From Desulfosporosinus acidiphilus SJ4 (GTDB taxonomy: Bacteria; Bacillota; Desulfitobacteriia; Desulfitobacteriales; Desulfitobacteriaceae), in contig NC_018068.1 in the NCBI RefSeq assembly GCF_000255115.2, positions 3,753,977 through 3,817,976 on the forward strand: DNA of 64,000 bases, given 5' to 3'. This document shows positions 54,156 to 63,050 of the stretch, in pieces. Under the pieces are notes generated by a model. It was not told the DNA's origin. It ran no database searches and saw only the letters and a program-made list of their open reading frames with translations. Position 1 is the stretch's first letter; every line of letters starts with the position of its first letter. Made by a program: the position numbers and the translations under genes.

Positions 54156-55397
54156 TTATTCGGCAAATCTTTTCAAGACAACCGTTGCGTTATGCCCCCC
54201 AAACCCTAAGGAATTAGACATTGAAACCTTGACCTCCTGGTGACGAGCTTGATTAGGAACATAATCCAAGTCACATTCCGGATCAGGCTCTCCGTAATTT
54301 GCCGTAGGCGGAATTGCACCGCGATCTATGGCCAAGGCACAAATAATAGCCTCAATGGCTCCGGCAGCTCCCATTAAATGTCCCGTCATAGACTTCGTTG
54401 AACTGATGGCTAATTTTGCAGCAGCGTCGCCAAAGACGGTTTTGATAGCCGCAGTTTCAGTAGAATCATTAGGCCCGGTACCCGTTCCATGAGCATTGAT
54501 GTAATCCACTTCACTGGGACTCAAGCAGGCATCATCTATCGCCATTTTCATAGCCCGTGCTGCGCCGTCACCACCGGGAACCGGAGTCGTTATATGATAC
54601 GCATCAGAAGTACTGCCATAACCTGCAAGTTCGGCATAAATCCGTGCCCCGCGAGCCTTGGCATGTTCTAAGGATTCCAAAACCAGAACACCGGCACCTT
54701 CGCCCATAACAAAACCGCTGCGCCGCTTGTCAAAAGGCCGGCAGGCTTGCTCCGGGTTTTCCTTTTCCGTGGACATCGCTTTCATGGAACAAAAACCGGC
54801 AAAGGCCAGAGCAGTTAAGGGAGCTTCAGTACCCCCGCATAAAACAACATCTGCCTCTCCGCGCTGAATCTGGCGCAGGGCCTCTCCTACCGCATTGGTT
54901 GCTGAAGCACAAGCTGTAACAATGGTCATACTTGAACCTTGCAGCCCAAACTCAATGGATAAATGTCCTGCTGCCATATTGCCGATTAACATAGGAACAA
55001 AAAAGGGACTTACTCTGCCGGTGCCCCGGTTCATCAGAACCTCCTTTTGTTCTTCAAAGGTAATGACTCCGCCGATTCCGCACCCCATCACGGCCCCGGC
55101 ACGTTCCTTATTGACCTTTTCAAAATCAAGTCCGGAATCCTGAACAGCGAGTTTTGCGGCAGCGATGGCAAATTGGGAAAAACGGTCCATATGGCGGCTT
55201 TCTTTTTTATCAATCCACTCCGTAGGTTCAAAGTTTTTAACTTCTCCCGCAACTTTCGTCGACAGCGTAGAAGTATCAAAACGAGTTAACAACCCGATTC
55301 CTGAGTTGCCTGAAATTAAATTATTCCAAAATTCGTTAAGTTGATTGCCAACGGGAGTGATAACGCCCATTCCCGTGATTACTGCACGATGTTTCAA
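54156..55397 (-). CDS. fabF: 3-oxoacyl-ACP synthase II
   Basis: Elongating condensing enzyme of fatty-acid synthesis, 413 residues. Active-site Cys163 in TACASATNA; catalytic histidines in NAHGTGTGPND and STKSMTGHLMGAAG. TTG start at 55397 with GGAGG 7 bases upstream. Follows the FabK-like gene by 12 bases. Confidence 0.96.
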   Translation of the reverse strand: MKHRAVITGMGVITPVGNQLNEFWNNLISGNSGIGLLTRFDTSTLSTKVAGEVKNFEPTEWIDKKESRHMDRFSQFAIAAAKLAVQDSGLDFEKVNKERAGAVMGCGIGGVITFEEQKEVLMNRGTGRVSPFFVPMLIGNMAAGHLSIEFGLQGSSMTIVTACASATNAVGEALRQIQRGEADVVLCGGTEAPLTALAFAGFCSMKAMSTEKENPEQACRPFDKRRSGFVMGEGAGVLVLESLEHAKARGARIYAELAGYGSTSDAYHITTPVPGGDGAARAMKMAIDDACLSPSEVDYINAHGTGTGPNDSTETAAIKTVFGDAAAKLAISSTKSMTGHLMGAAGAIEAIICALAIDRGAIPPTANYGEPDPECDLDYVPNQARHQEVKVSMSNSLGFGGHNATVVLKRFAE

Positions 55398-55409
55398 CTC
55401 TCTTCCTCC

Positions 55410-56354
55410 TTAAGCCTCTTCTATACCGGCTTTGATGTTTTCAAAGATTTCATGAACTGACTGAACTTCATTAATTTTGTGGACTTTGGCACCGGAAAAA
55501 ATCAATCCCTCTTGGACATCGCCTTGTTGTGCCTTTATCAAACGGCGCATAATGCAGAAGTTCCCCTCACAATGTTTGAGGCAGAGACTGCATCCATTAG
55601 GCTTGACATCACTATGATCCTCCAGAGCTTTCGTGAATGGATTTCTAATCCCCCTGCCCGGTAAACCTACCGGACTATGAATAATTACAATATCCTCTTC
55701 CTTGGCCTTGATCATTTCGTTTTTCCATTCTGCAGCAGCACTGCTCTCTTTACTAACAGCGAAACGGGTTCCCATTTGCACGCCGTCTGCTCCGGACTTC
55801 AGCATTTCTGCCACACCATGCCCGTCTGTAACCCCTCCTGCACCAATGACAGGAATATTCACAGCAGTAATAACTTCCGGAAGGATTTCGTGGATTGAAC
55901 GATCCGTTCCAAGATGGCCGCCGGCTTCTGTTCCTTCAACAATAACAGCGGCTGCCCCCAATTTCTCGGATAACTTAGCCAATTTGGCGGTAGAGACTAT
56001 CGGTACCACCGGAATGCCCTTTTCCTTACCCCATGTAAACATATCTCTTGAGAATCCCGCCCCTGACACTAAAAGGTCAATTTTTTCCTCAAAGGCGGCA
56101 TGAACTAACTGAGCAAATTCACGCACGGCAAACATTATATTGACTCCAATAATCCCTTTCGTACGCCGGCGAGCTTCACGAATTTCAGCGATTAATTCTT
56201 CCACAGACAAACCGCTGCCAGCAATGAGGCCAATTCCACCTTCCTCAGCCACAGCGGCTGCCAGGGGGGCCATAGATATGCGAACAGCCATTCCTCCTTG
56301 AATGATTGGTATTTTTGCAACTAAATCTGCGATATGAAGTTCGGGTATTTTCAC
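55410..56354 (-). CDS. FabK/nitronate monooxygenase-type flavoenzyme with Cys cluster
   Basis: A TIM-barrel FMN oxidoreductase of 314 residues, paralogous to the FabK gene at 58462. The substrate/flavin motif EGTEAGGHLG holds the catalytic histidine, GAGGVTDG and GVQMGTRF bind FMN phosphate. Unlike FabK, it has four cysteines in GCSLCLKHCEGNFC (255, 258, 262, 267), suggesting a metal or iron-sulphur site. GTG start at 56354 behind GGGAGG. Lying between acpP and fabF suggests a role tied to acyl-ACP metabolism; it could be a second enoyl-ACP reductase or a redox protein with another substrate. Confidence 0.85.
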   Translation of the reverse strand: MKIPELHIADLVAKIPIIQGGMAVRISMAPLAAAVAEEGGIGLIAGSGLSVEELIAEIREARRRTKGIIGVNIMFAVREFAQLVHAAFEEKIDLLVSGAGFSRDMFTWGKEKGIPVVPIVSTAKLAKLSEKLGAAAVIVEGTEAGGHLGTDRSIHEILPEVITAVNIPVIGAGGVTDGHGVAEMLKSGADGVQMGTRFAVSKESSAAAEWKNEMIKAKEEDIVIIHSPVGLPGRGIRNPFTKALEDHSDVKPNGCSLCLKHCEGNFCIMRRLIKAQQGDVQEGLIFSGAKVHKINEVQSVHEIFENIKAGIEEA

Positions 56355-56464
56355 AATGCTTCCTCCCGTCAGTTATACCCCTTTGCCTGGTATAATGAAA
56401 CTGAATCTATCTGATCTCTCTCCGAAGTTATTACGATCTGCGGAAAAAGCAAACTCTCTAAGAG

Positions 56465-56494
56465 AAAGCCCCGCAACTTTGTACGGGACTTTTC
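56465..56494 (-). terminator. Hairpin behind acpP, possible attenuator
   Basis: AAGTCCCG and CGGGGCTT pair over 8 bp (one G-U) around a 10-base loop and are followed by TTCTCTT. It starts a few bases behind the acpP stop, so part of the transcripts may end here before the FabK-like gene. Confidence 0.6.
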
Positions 56495-56498
56495 GTTA

Positions 56499-56726
56499 TT
56501 ATTTGTTTTCTTTGATGTAATTGACTGCATCCCCGACTGTCCGGATTTTTTCTGCTTCTTCGTCCGGAATATCCATATCGAAGGCCTCTTCCAGAGCCAT
56601 AATCAATTCAACGATGTCCAAAGAATCGGCATTCAGCTCTTCAAAGGAGGTCTCCTGGGTAACCGTTGCTTCGTCGACCCCAAGTTGTTCGACGACGATG
56701 GCTTTCACTTGTTCGAAAACTCCCAT
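56499..56726 (-). CDS. acpP: Acyl carrier protein
   Basis: 75-residue acidic carrier; Ser35 in [12 protein letters not shown] is the phosphopantetheine attachment site. ATG at 56726 behind GAGGAGGTG. The extra expression demanded of ACP may be met by the hairpin behind it. Confidence 0.97.
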   Translation of the reverse strand: MGVFEQVKAIVVEQLGVDEATVTQETSFEELNADSLDIVELIMALEEAFDMDIPDEEAEKIRTVGDAVNYIKENK

Positions 56727-56772
56727 GGTGTTTCTTCACCTCCTCTCACAGACTAAATTTACGCACTTGCAC

Positions 56773-57516
56773 TTACATTTCCATACCACCATCAACGCAT
56801 AAGACTTGACCCGTTATGTAAGATGATTCCGGTGATACTAAAAATCGAACAACTTTGGCAATATCCTCCGGCTTTCCTATGCGGCCTAAGGGGATTCCCT
56901 GCAAAATCTCCTGCTGCACCCCTTCAGGTAATGTTTCCGTCATATCCGTACTAATATACCCCGGGGCAACAACATTGACTCGTATTCCGCGAGAGGCAAA
57001 CTCTTTAGCCGTCGCTTTGGACAAACCGATGATTCCAGCCTTGGCTGCCGCATAATTTGCTTGACCGGCATTTCCCGATATACCCACAACTGAAGAAATG
57101 TTAACAATAACACCGGACCGTTGTTTAAGCATTCCTTTACTGACAGCTTTTGTACAGAGAAAAACCCCTTTGAGATTCGTTGCCAAGACTGCATCCCAAT
57201 CCGCTTCTTTCATGCGAAGCAGTAATCCATCACGGGTAATCCCTGCATTGTTGACCAGGATATCAATTTTTCCGAAATGTTCAAGAGAGGTTTGCACTAA
57301 GCGATCAACATCTGCCGCTTGACTTACATCCGCCTGTACGGCGATGCTTTCTCCTCCTGCCTGGCGAATTAAGGCGACGGTTTCCTCCGCCTTTTCAGAC
57401 CGTCCTGCATAATTTACAACAACTTTGCTACCTGCAGCTGCTAATTCAAGGGCGATAGCTCGTCCGATTCCCCGACCGCCCCCTGTAACGATAGCTACGC
57501 TTTCATTCAGCACCAT
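56773..57516 (-). CDS. fabG: 3-oxoacyl-ACP reductase
   Basis: NADPH-dependent short-chain dehydrogenase, 247 residues. TGGGRGIGRAIA binds the cofactor, NNAGITRDGLLLRM and NISSVVG carry the Asn and Ser, NYAAAKAG the Tyr and Lys. ATG at 57516, one base behind the fabD stop, with GGAGAG upstream. Confidence 0.96.
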   Translation of the reverse strand: MVLNESVAIVTGGGRGIGRAIALELAAAGSKVVVNYAGRSEKAEETVALIRQAGGESIAVQADVSQAADVDRLVQTSLEHFGKIDILVNNAGITRDGLLLRMKEADWDAVLATNLKGVFLCTKAVSKGMLKQRSGVIVNISSVVGISGNAGQANYAAAKAGIIGLSKATAKEFASRGIRVNVVAPGYISTDMTETLPEGVQQEILQGIPLGRIGKPEDIAKVVRFLVSPESSYITGQVLCVDGGMEM

Positions 57517-57517
57517 T

Positions 57518-58453
57518 TTAACGACTCTCCTTCAAATATGCAAGTGACTTTTCCAAGCTCTCCTTATTCTCAACACGAAGAAGATTGACCTCGGGAGCTA
57601 TTTTCTTGACGAGCCCGCTCAATACCTTGCCCGGACCACACTCAATAAACGTATCAACGCCTGAGTCTACAAGATAGCGCACCGATTGTTCCCAGCGGAC
57701 AGGTCCGCTCACTTGATCAACTAAGGACTGTACGGTGCGTTCGGCGGAAACAACCTCCCCGGCGTCAATATTGGCAATGACCGGGCAGATAGGAGGAGCC
57801 CACTGAACCTGCCTTAAAACCGAGAGCAGTTCTTCTCCCGCTTTCCTCATCAGAGCGGAATGAAACGGCCCGCTGACCGCCAGAGGCATGGCCCTTTTGG
57901 CTCCCAGCTCCTTAGCAACTTCAATGGCACGCGTTACCGCCGTTAATTCACCAGAGATAACCACTTGCCCAGGACAATTAAAATTTGCCGGAGCAACGAC
58001 TCCTAAGTCTGATGCCCGCTGACAAGCCTCTTCTACTTTTTCAGCAGAAAGCCCCAAAACAGCTGCCATACCTCCTCCCGCAGGAACTGCTCTTTGCATC
58101 AGTTCTCCCCGGCGTCTCACAACTCTGAGCGCCTCTGCCAGTGTTAAACTGCCTGCAGCGACATGAGCCGAATATTCGCCCAGGCTATGACCCGCTGCAT
58201 AATCGGGCTTAACCCCAGCTTCCTGAAGCTGCAGCCAAGCCGCAACGCTGACAAGGAGAATCGCCGGCTGAGTATTCGCCGTCTGCTGCAATTCCTCTTC
58301 AGGGCCATTTTCCAAAAGTTCCAGGAATTGATCGCCAAGAACCTCTCGGGCCGTTTCCAGAGCCTTTTTCCCGCTTGAGGTTTGAAATAATTCCTTGCCC
58401 ATCCCCACGTATTGAGAACCCTGGCCTGGGAAAATTACTGCTAATTTGGCCAA
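57518..58453 (-). CDS. fabD: Malonyl-CoA:ACP transacylase
   Basis: Loads malonate onto ACP. 311 residues. FPGQGSQ at the N-terminus, catalytic serine in AGHSLGEYSA, histidine in SGPFHSALM. TTG start at 58453 behind GAGGTG; a nearby ATG is out of frame. Eight bases behind fabK. Confidence 0.96.
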   Translation of the reverse strand: MAKLAVIFPGQGSQYVGMGKELFQTSSGKKALETAREVLGDQFLELLENGPEEELQQTANTQPAILLVSVAAWLQLQEAGVKPDYAAGHSLGEYSAHVAAGSLTLAEALRVVRRRGELMQRAVPAGGGMAAVLGLSAEKVEEACQRASDLGVVAPANFNCPGQVVISGELTAVTRAIEVAKELGAKRAMPLAVSGPFHSALMRKAGEELLSVLRQVQWAPPICPVIANIDAGEVVSAERTVQSLVDQVSGPVRWEQSVRYLVDSGVDTFIECGPGKVLSGLVKKIAPEVNLLRVENKESLEKSLAYLKESR

Positions 58454-58461
58454 AACTCATT

Positions 58462-59412
58462 TCACCTCTTCCCGAACAACGCTGTAAGACGTGAGAATTC
58501 CTTTTCTGCCGATTGCATGATATCTTTAATAATCATGGCAGCAGGTTCAATCTTTTCAACGGCTCCCGCAATCTGGCCTGCCATGATTGAGCCGTTCTCT
58601 ATATCTCCTTCAACCATAGCTAAACGAAGCTTGCCTTGGCCAATCCTTTCCAGCTCAGAAACAGGCATCCCTGCCTTTTCATATTGTGCCAAGTCTCGCG
58701 TAAACCGATTATCCAAGCAGCGAACAGGATGACCTGTTGATCTCCCGGTTATCACCGTGGAACGATCCTTCGCCTTGATTATTTTGTCCTTAACTAGTGG
58801 AGAGATGGTGCATTCCTCAGCGCACATAAAGCGGGTCCCCATTTGAACCCCTTCCGCACCGAGAGCCATAGCAGCAACCAGTCCTCGGCCGTCAAAAATC
58901 CCGCCTGCCGCTATTACAGGAATATTTACCGCGTCCACAACTTGGGGAATCAACGGAAAGGTAGCAATTTCTCCGATATGTCCGCCGGATTCCATACCCT
59001 CAGCAATCAACGCATCCGCTCCAGCCTTCTCAAGGCGCTTAGCTAAAGCTACAGAAGCGACCACCGGAATTACCTTCGTCCCCACTTCTTTAAGTTCCGG
59101 AACATATTTTCCAGGATTCCCAGCTCCGGTGGTAATAACAGGAACCCTCTCCTCAAGAATCACCTGCATAATGTCCTCTAAAAACGGAGACATCAGCATC
59201 ACATTAACGCCAAAGGGCTTACGCGTAATCGCTTTTATTTTGCTGATTTCCTGACGGAGCCAGTCAGCGGGGGCCTGCCCCGAACCAATAATTCCCAAAC
59301 CGCCTGCTTCGGAAACGGCAGCGGCTAACTCTCCGGTGGCGGTCCAAGCCATGCCCCCCTGAAAGATCGGATATTCAATTCCAACTAAATCGCAAATTCT
59401 CGTTTTAAACAT
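58462..59412 (-). CDS. fabK: Enoyl-ACP reductase II
   Basis: FMN-dependent enoyl-ACP reductase, 316 residues, and the only obvious enoyl reductase of the cluster besides its paralogue. FQGGMAW, EGMESGGHIG with the catalytic His, AAGGIFDGRG and GVQMGTRF are the family motifs. ATG at 59412, next to the fabH stop. Use of FabK instead of FabI implies resistance to triclosan-type inhibitors (family knowledge). Confidence 0.94.
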   Translation of the reverse strand: MFKTRICDLVGIEYPIFQGGMAWTATGELAAAVSEAGGLGIIGSGQAPADWLRQEISKIKAITRKPFGVNVMLMSPFLEDIMQVILEERVPVITTGAGNPGKYVPELKEVGTKVIPVVASVALAKRLEKAGADALIAEGMESGGHIGEIATFPLIPQVVDAVNIPVIAAGGIFDGRGLVAAMALGAEGVQMGTRFMCAEECTISPLVKDKIIKAKDRSTVITGRSTGHPVRCLDNRFTRDLAQYEKAGMPVSELERIGQGKLRLAMVEGDIENGSIMAGQIAGAVEKIEPAAMIIKDIMQSAEKEFSRLTALFGKR

Positions 59413-59413
59413 A

Positions 59414-60409
59414 CTATTTTCCCACTTTCGTCCATTTCAAAACACAGGCTCCCCAAGTCAATCCGGCCCCAAAACCAACCATGACGACAACATCGCCTTC
59501 ATGCAGCCGTCCGGCTTTCACCGCTTCATCCAGGGCTACGGGAATGGAAGCAGCCGACATATTCCCATATTTATCGAGATTGATGACCACTTTTTCAGGT
59601 GAAATCCCCAAGCGCTTAACCGATGCCTCGACAATTCGTATATTGGCCTGATGGGGAACAAGCAAATCTACATCTTCTTTAACTAACCCTGCTTTTTCTA
59701 AAACACTGACTGATACGTCCCCCATGATGCGTACGGCAAATTTATAAACTTCCTTACCTTCCATCTGAATGGTATGGAGATTATTCTCCACCGTTTCCCT
59801 GCTTGCCGGATGCATAGAACCGCCGGCGGTTTGGGTCAGCAGTTTGCCCCCTGAGCCGTCAGACCCTAACTCAAAGCTAAGGAATCCATAGCCCTCCTCT
59901 ACAGGCCTGAGCACCGCAGCTCCTGCGCCATCACCAAAAAGAACACAGGTACTGCGGTCATTCCAATTAAGAATTTTGCTCAAAGTTTCGCCGCCGATAA
60001 CAAGTACAGTTTTATACAGGCCCGCAGCAATATACTGAGAGGCCGTTGTTACTCCATAAATAAAACCGGTGCAGCCGGCTTGCAAATCAAAAGCCGCTGC
60101 ATTTTTTGCTCCTAAGCGGTCCGCCACTAAGCAAGAAGTTGAGGGAAAAGCATAGTCACCCGTCACGGTTGCTACAATCACGAGGTCAACCTCATCAGGA
60201 CTTATCTTAGCATCCTCTAAGGCTCTTAACCCCGCCTGATAGCATAATTCGGATACCGGCATATCCTCGGGAGCAATATGCCGTTCCTTGATCCCCGTGC
60301 GAGTCACAATCCATTCATCATTGGTTTCAACGAGTTTCTCCATGTCTGCATTTGTTAAAATCTTATCCGGAACAAATGACCCTGTTCCCACAATTCCTAC
60401 ATTTCTCAT
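59414..60409 (-). CDS. fabH: 3-oxoacyl-ACP synthase III
   Basis: Starts fatty-acid synthesis from acyl-CoA and malonyl-ACP. 331 residues. Catalytic Cys113 in AGCTGFIYG, His in VPHQANIRI, Asn in DKYGNMSAAS. ATG at 60409 with AGAGAGGATA upstream. Between plsX and fabK, the standard Firmicute order. Confidence 0.97.
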   Translation of the reverse strand: MRNVGIVGTGSFVPDKILTNADMEKLVETNDEWIVTRTGIKERHIAPEDMPVSELCYQAGLRALEDAKISPDEVDLVIVATVTGDYAFPSTSCLVADRLGAKNAAAFDLQAGCTGFIYGVTTASQYIAAGLYKTVLVIGGETLSKILNWNDRSTCVLFGDGAGAAVLRPVEEGYGFLSFELGSDGSGGKLLTQTAGGSMHPASRETVENNLHTIQMEGKEVYKFAVRIMGDVSVSVLEKAGLVKEDVDLLVPHQANIRIVEASVKRLGISPEKVVINLDKYGNMSAASIPVALDEAVKAGRLHEGDVVVMVGFGAGLTWGACVLKWTKVGK

Positions 60410-60444
60410 GGCAAAATATCCTCTCTGTTCATTATTTAAACACC

Positions 60445-61428
60445 TTACTTGGGGAGATTGTTTTGTATTTGTTCAAGAAGTCGTATTTTTACACATTCTT
60501 GAGCGACGCGGATCGCATTATAAATCGCCTTGTTTTTGGAACTTCCATGACAGATAATGCTGATTCCGTTAACTCCCAACAGTGGAGCCCCGCCATATTC
60601 GGCATAATCCATCATTTGAGCTATTTCCTTCAGTCCTGGCTTAACGGCAAGGGCTCCTAATTTTCGCAGCATCGTTGAAGTGATTTTCTCCTTAATCTGC
60701 TCAAACAAAACCCCTGCAAGGCCTTCTGCCGTTTTCAGCAGCACATTGCCTACAAAACCATCGCAAACAACCACGTCAGCCCGGCCATAAGGAACATCCC
60801 GGCCCTCAACATTCCCCGTAAAATTGATGGGAGCATTTTTTAGAAGTTCATAGGCCTTCTGGACTAGATCGTTCCCTTTCCCTTCTTCGCCGCCGATATT
60901 CAGCAATCCGACCCGCGGATTGGAGATCCCTAAGATTTTTTCGGCATAGACGCTTCCCATAAGCCCATACTGGCAAAGTTGTTCCGGCGATGCATCTAAA
61001 TTAGCACCCACATCAAGAATTAATTTTCCCCCCTGTGCTGTGGGCAGGACAGTAGCAATCGCAGGACGTTCAATTCCCTTAATTCTACCCAAGCCCAACA
61101 AAGAGGCAGCCATTTGTGCCCCGGTGCTCCCTGCACTGACAAGAGCATCGGCTTCGCCTTGCTTTACCATACGGGTCGCTACTACAATGGACGAATCTTT
61201 CTTTTTTCGCACAGCGTTCGCAGGATGTTCATCCATTTCCACGACTTCAGAAGCCTCAACCAATGATAGGTTAGCTGGACATGAGTCGGGCAAGAATGGT
61301 TGGATGCGAACTTTTTGCCCAACCAGCAAAAGATGTAACTCGGGATTTGCTTCTGCCGCCCTCAAGACCCCTTTAACGATCTCTTCGGGAGCATAGTCAC
61401 CGCCCATAGCATCTACAGCAATTCTCAT
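60445..61428 (-). CDS. plsX: Phosphate acyltransferase PlsX
   Basis: Makes acyl-phosphate from acyl-ACP, the first step of phospholipid assembly with PlsY. 327 residues. MRIAVDAMGGDYAPEEIVKG, SAGSTGAQMAASLLGLGRI and CDGFVGNV are the signature blocks. ATG directly abuts the fapR stop, so the two are coupled. Confidence 0.97.
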   Translation of the reverse strand: MRIAVDAMGGDYAPEEIVKGVLRAAEANPELHLLLVGQKVRIQPFLPDSCPANLSLVEASEVVEMDEHPANAVRKKKDSSIVVATRMVKQGEADALVSAGSTGAQMAASLLGLGRIKGIERPAIATVLPTAQGGKLILDVGANLDASPEQLCQYGLMGSVYAEKILGISNPRVGLLNIGGEEGKGNDLVQKAYELLKNAPINFTGNVEGRDVPYGRADVVVCDGFVGNVLLKTAEGLAGVLFEQIKEKITSTMLRKLGALAVKPGLKEIAQMMDYAEYGGAPLLGVNGISIICHGSSKNKAIYNAIRVAQECVKIRLLEQIQNNLPK

Positions 61429-62013
61429 CTATTCCATCTCCATTTCCCGTACTTCCTCTTTCTCTTTGGCAAATAAAATCCATTGTCCTCGAAGCACAAC
61501 CTCTGTGTTAACCAGTAACAAGACTTCCACCCAGTATTTGTCACCTTTTCGTTGAGAAACCTTACCCTCTGCAACGACCAATTCTCCTAATTGAACAGGA
61601 CGAATAAACTTAAGTTCCACACTCCCAGTCAAAGCTACCGGTGCATCCACCAAGGCAATGGCTAACGAATTGGCTTGGGCAAACAGATAATGCCCCCTGG
61701 CAACTCTCGCTTTGGCCAAGACCATGCTTTCCTCAATCGTCATTGCAGAACGAGCTCTTTCCCCGATAACCAACTCCTGAAGTTCACCAATCACTTCTTG
61801 ATCATCCAGAGATTTTAACGTTGAATAGGCTTCCTGCGCAACTACTCTGGTTCGTTCTCTTACTTCGGGTATCCCCAGGACACCCCGATCCAATCGAATG
61901 GTTGAAACACTTACTCGAAAGCGTCGGGCAAGTTCTTCATCTGTAAAAAAAGGATGTTTGGTTAATTCCGCTTCAAGAACTTTGCGGCGTTCTTCTTTAC
62001 CATATCGAACCAT
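61429..62013 (-). CDS. fapR: Fatty acid and phospholipid synthesis repressor FapR
   Basis: Represses fatty-acid synthesis genes and is released by malonyl-CoA. 194 residues: N-terminal winged helix (FFTDEELARRFRVSVSTIRLDR) and a hot-dog-fold ligand domain (GHYLFAQANSLAIALVDAP, then VELKFIRPVQLGELV). The ATG at 62013 has GGTGAT just upstream; a TTG four codons earlier overlaps it. It heads the fap operon and a matching operator lies upstream. Confidence 0.95.
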   Translation of the reverse strand: MVRYGKEERRKVLEAELTKHPFFTDEELARRFRVSVSTIRLDRGVLGIPEVRERTRVVAQEAYSTLKSLDDQEVIGELQELVIGERARSAMTIEESMVLAKARVARGHYLFAQANSLAIALVDAPVALTGSVELKFIRPVQLGELVVAEGKVSQRKGDKYWVEVLLLVNTEVVLRGQWILFAKEKEEVREMEME

Positions 62014-62105
62014 CGCTATCACCAAATCTTACTCTATATTTCCTACCGCGTTAACCATCCGCGAATTAACTAAAAGGTAAATCAATTTCGAAGTTCGATC
62101 ATCGC

Positions 62106-62152
62106 AATTGTGACCTGGTCACAATTATAAACTATCTCAAACGTTATTACAA
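62106..62152 (-). promoter_or_regulatory. fapR: fapR promoter with overlapping FapR-type operator
   Basis: On the minus strand TTGTAA (62147-62152) and TATAAT (62124-62129) are 17 bases apart. A perfect palindrome with arms AATTGTGACC and GGTCACAATT around one T (62106-62126) covers the -10 box and start. Its centre ACCTGGT equals the FapR consensus; the flanks differ at six positions of the 17-base core. Autoregulation of the whole fap-fab operon is the natural reading. Confidence 0.75.
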
Positions 62153-62199
62153 GAAATTAGCCTGTCGAAATAGGAGGGGAAGAAAGCAATAAAGAAAAT

Positions 62200-62236
62200 A
62201 AAAAAACAAAGAACCCTAAATATAGAATTCTTTGTT
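62200..62236 (-). terminator. Intrinsic terminator behind rpmF
   Basis: AACAAAGAA and TTCTTTGTT form a 9-bp stem with a 14-base loop; the minus strand continues with seven T residues. It separates yceD-rpmF from the fapR promoter. Confidence 0.88.
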
Positions 62237-62256
62237 CTCTCAAAACCTTATAAACC

Positions 62257-62436
62257 TTAAGCTTCCTTGGAAATAACTACTTTGGAATTATAGTACCCAC
62301 AGTTTGGGCATATATAGTGCGGCAGTTTCGGTTTATGGCATTGGGGGCATTCAATGTGGTTTGGTGCAGTGATTTTCCACATAGCCCGGCGTTTACGTAC
62401 TCTTGATTTTGATTGGCGATGTTGCGGAACACCCAT
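62257..62436 (-). CDS. rpmF: 50S ribosomal protein L32
   Basis: Ribosomal protein of 59 residues. GVPQHRQSKSRVRKRRA is the basic N-terminus, and CPQC with CPNC (C-x2-C-x10-C-x2-C) the zinc ribbon, so this is the zinc-binding form. ATG at 62436 with AAGGGGGTG upstream. Directly behind yceD, the common bacterial pairing. Confidence 0.97.
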   Translation of the reverse strand: MGVPQHRQSKSRVRKRRAMWKITAPNHIECPQCHKPKLPHYICPNCGYYNSKVVISKEA

Positions 62437-62468
62437 AATTACACCCCCTTTAAATTCTCGAAAATTGA

Positions 62469-62978
62469 TTAGTCATTGGCTTGCCACTTGGCCAGTGCTG
62501 CAAATCGAGGATCTATAACTTCCTCTTTACACGAACATTTAGTCTGGTTTAGATTCGCACCACAGGTCAAACATAAACCTTGACATTCCTCTGAACAAAC
62601 AAACTTCATAGGTAAAGCCAACACAAGTTGTTCAAAAATTCGTTGACTAATGTCAACCTCATCCTTTTCTAAAAGAAGTGCCGACTCCAGCAATTCTTCC
62701 GTCGCCTGCGCCGGGAAAGCCCATTCATCTTGGTAGGGTAAATTAAGAGGGTAATCGAAAGGTTCCAGACATCGTCCGCAGATTACTTTCAGTTCCGTCT
62801 CAATTGTTCCGCTAACCAGCACTGCTTTATTTGTGTTGATTACCTGAAGTTGTACGTGTACAGGCGCTGAGAAGGAGAATGATTCTGTACCTAATTCAAA
62901 TGGCGAAAAATTTTCCACTACATCAAAATGGATGCTTTCTCCAGATGTGCGACGAACTTGAGCAACATTCACTTTCAC
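62469..62978 (-). CDS. yceD: YceD / DUF177 family protein
   Basis: Protein of 169 residues conserved next to rpmF and linked to 23S rRNA accumulation in plants and bacteria. The core CGRCLEPFDYPL and, near the end, CSEECQGLCLTCGANLNQTKCSC are the typical cysteine blocks (second from about 133 to 155). GTG at 62978 follows GGGGTGAT; a second in-frame GTG two codons on is possible. Operon with rpmF. Confidence 0.92.
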   Translation of the reverse strand: MKVNVAQVRRTSGESIHFDVVENFSPFELGTESFSFSAPVHVQLQVINTNKAVLVSGTIETELKVICGRCLEPFDYPLNLPYQDEWAFPAQATEELLESALLLEKDEVDISQRIFEQLVLALPMKFVCSEECQGLCLTCGANLNQTKCSCKEEVIDPRFAALAKWQAND

Positions 62979-63050
62979 CTTAAATCACCCCAATACACAT
63001 ACACCATTATAGTTGGCACATTTTTCTTTGTCAAGGAAAACTCTTTACAC

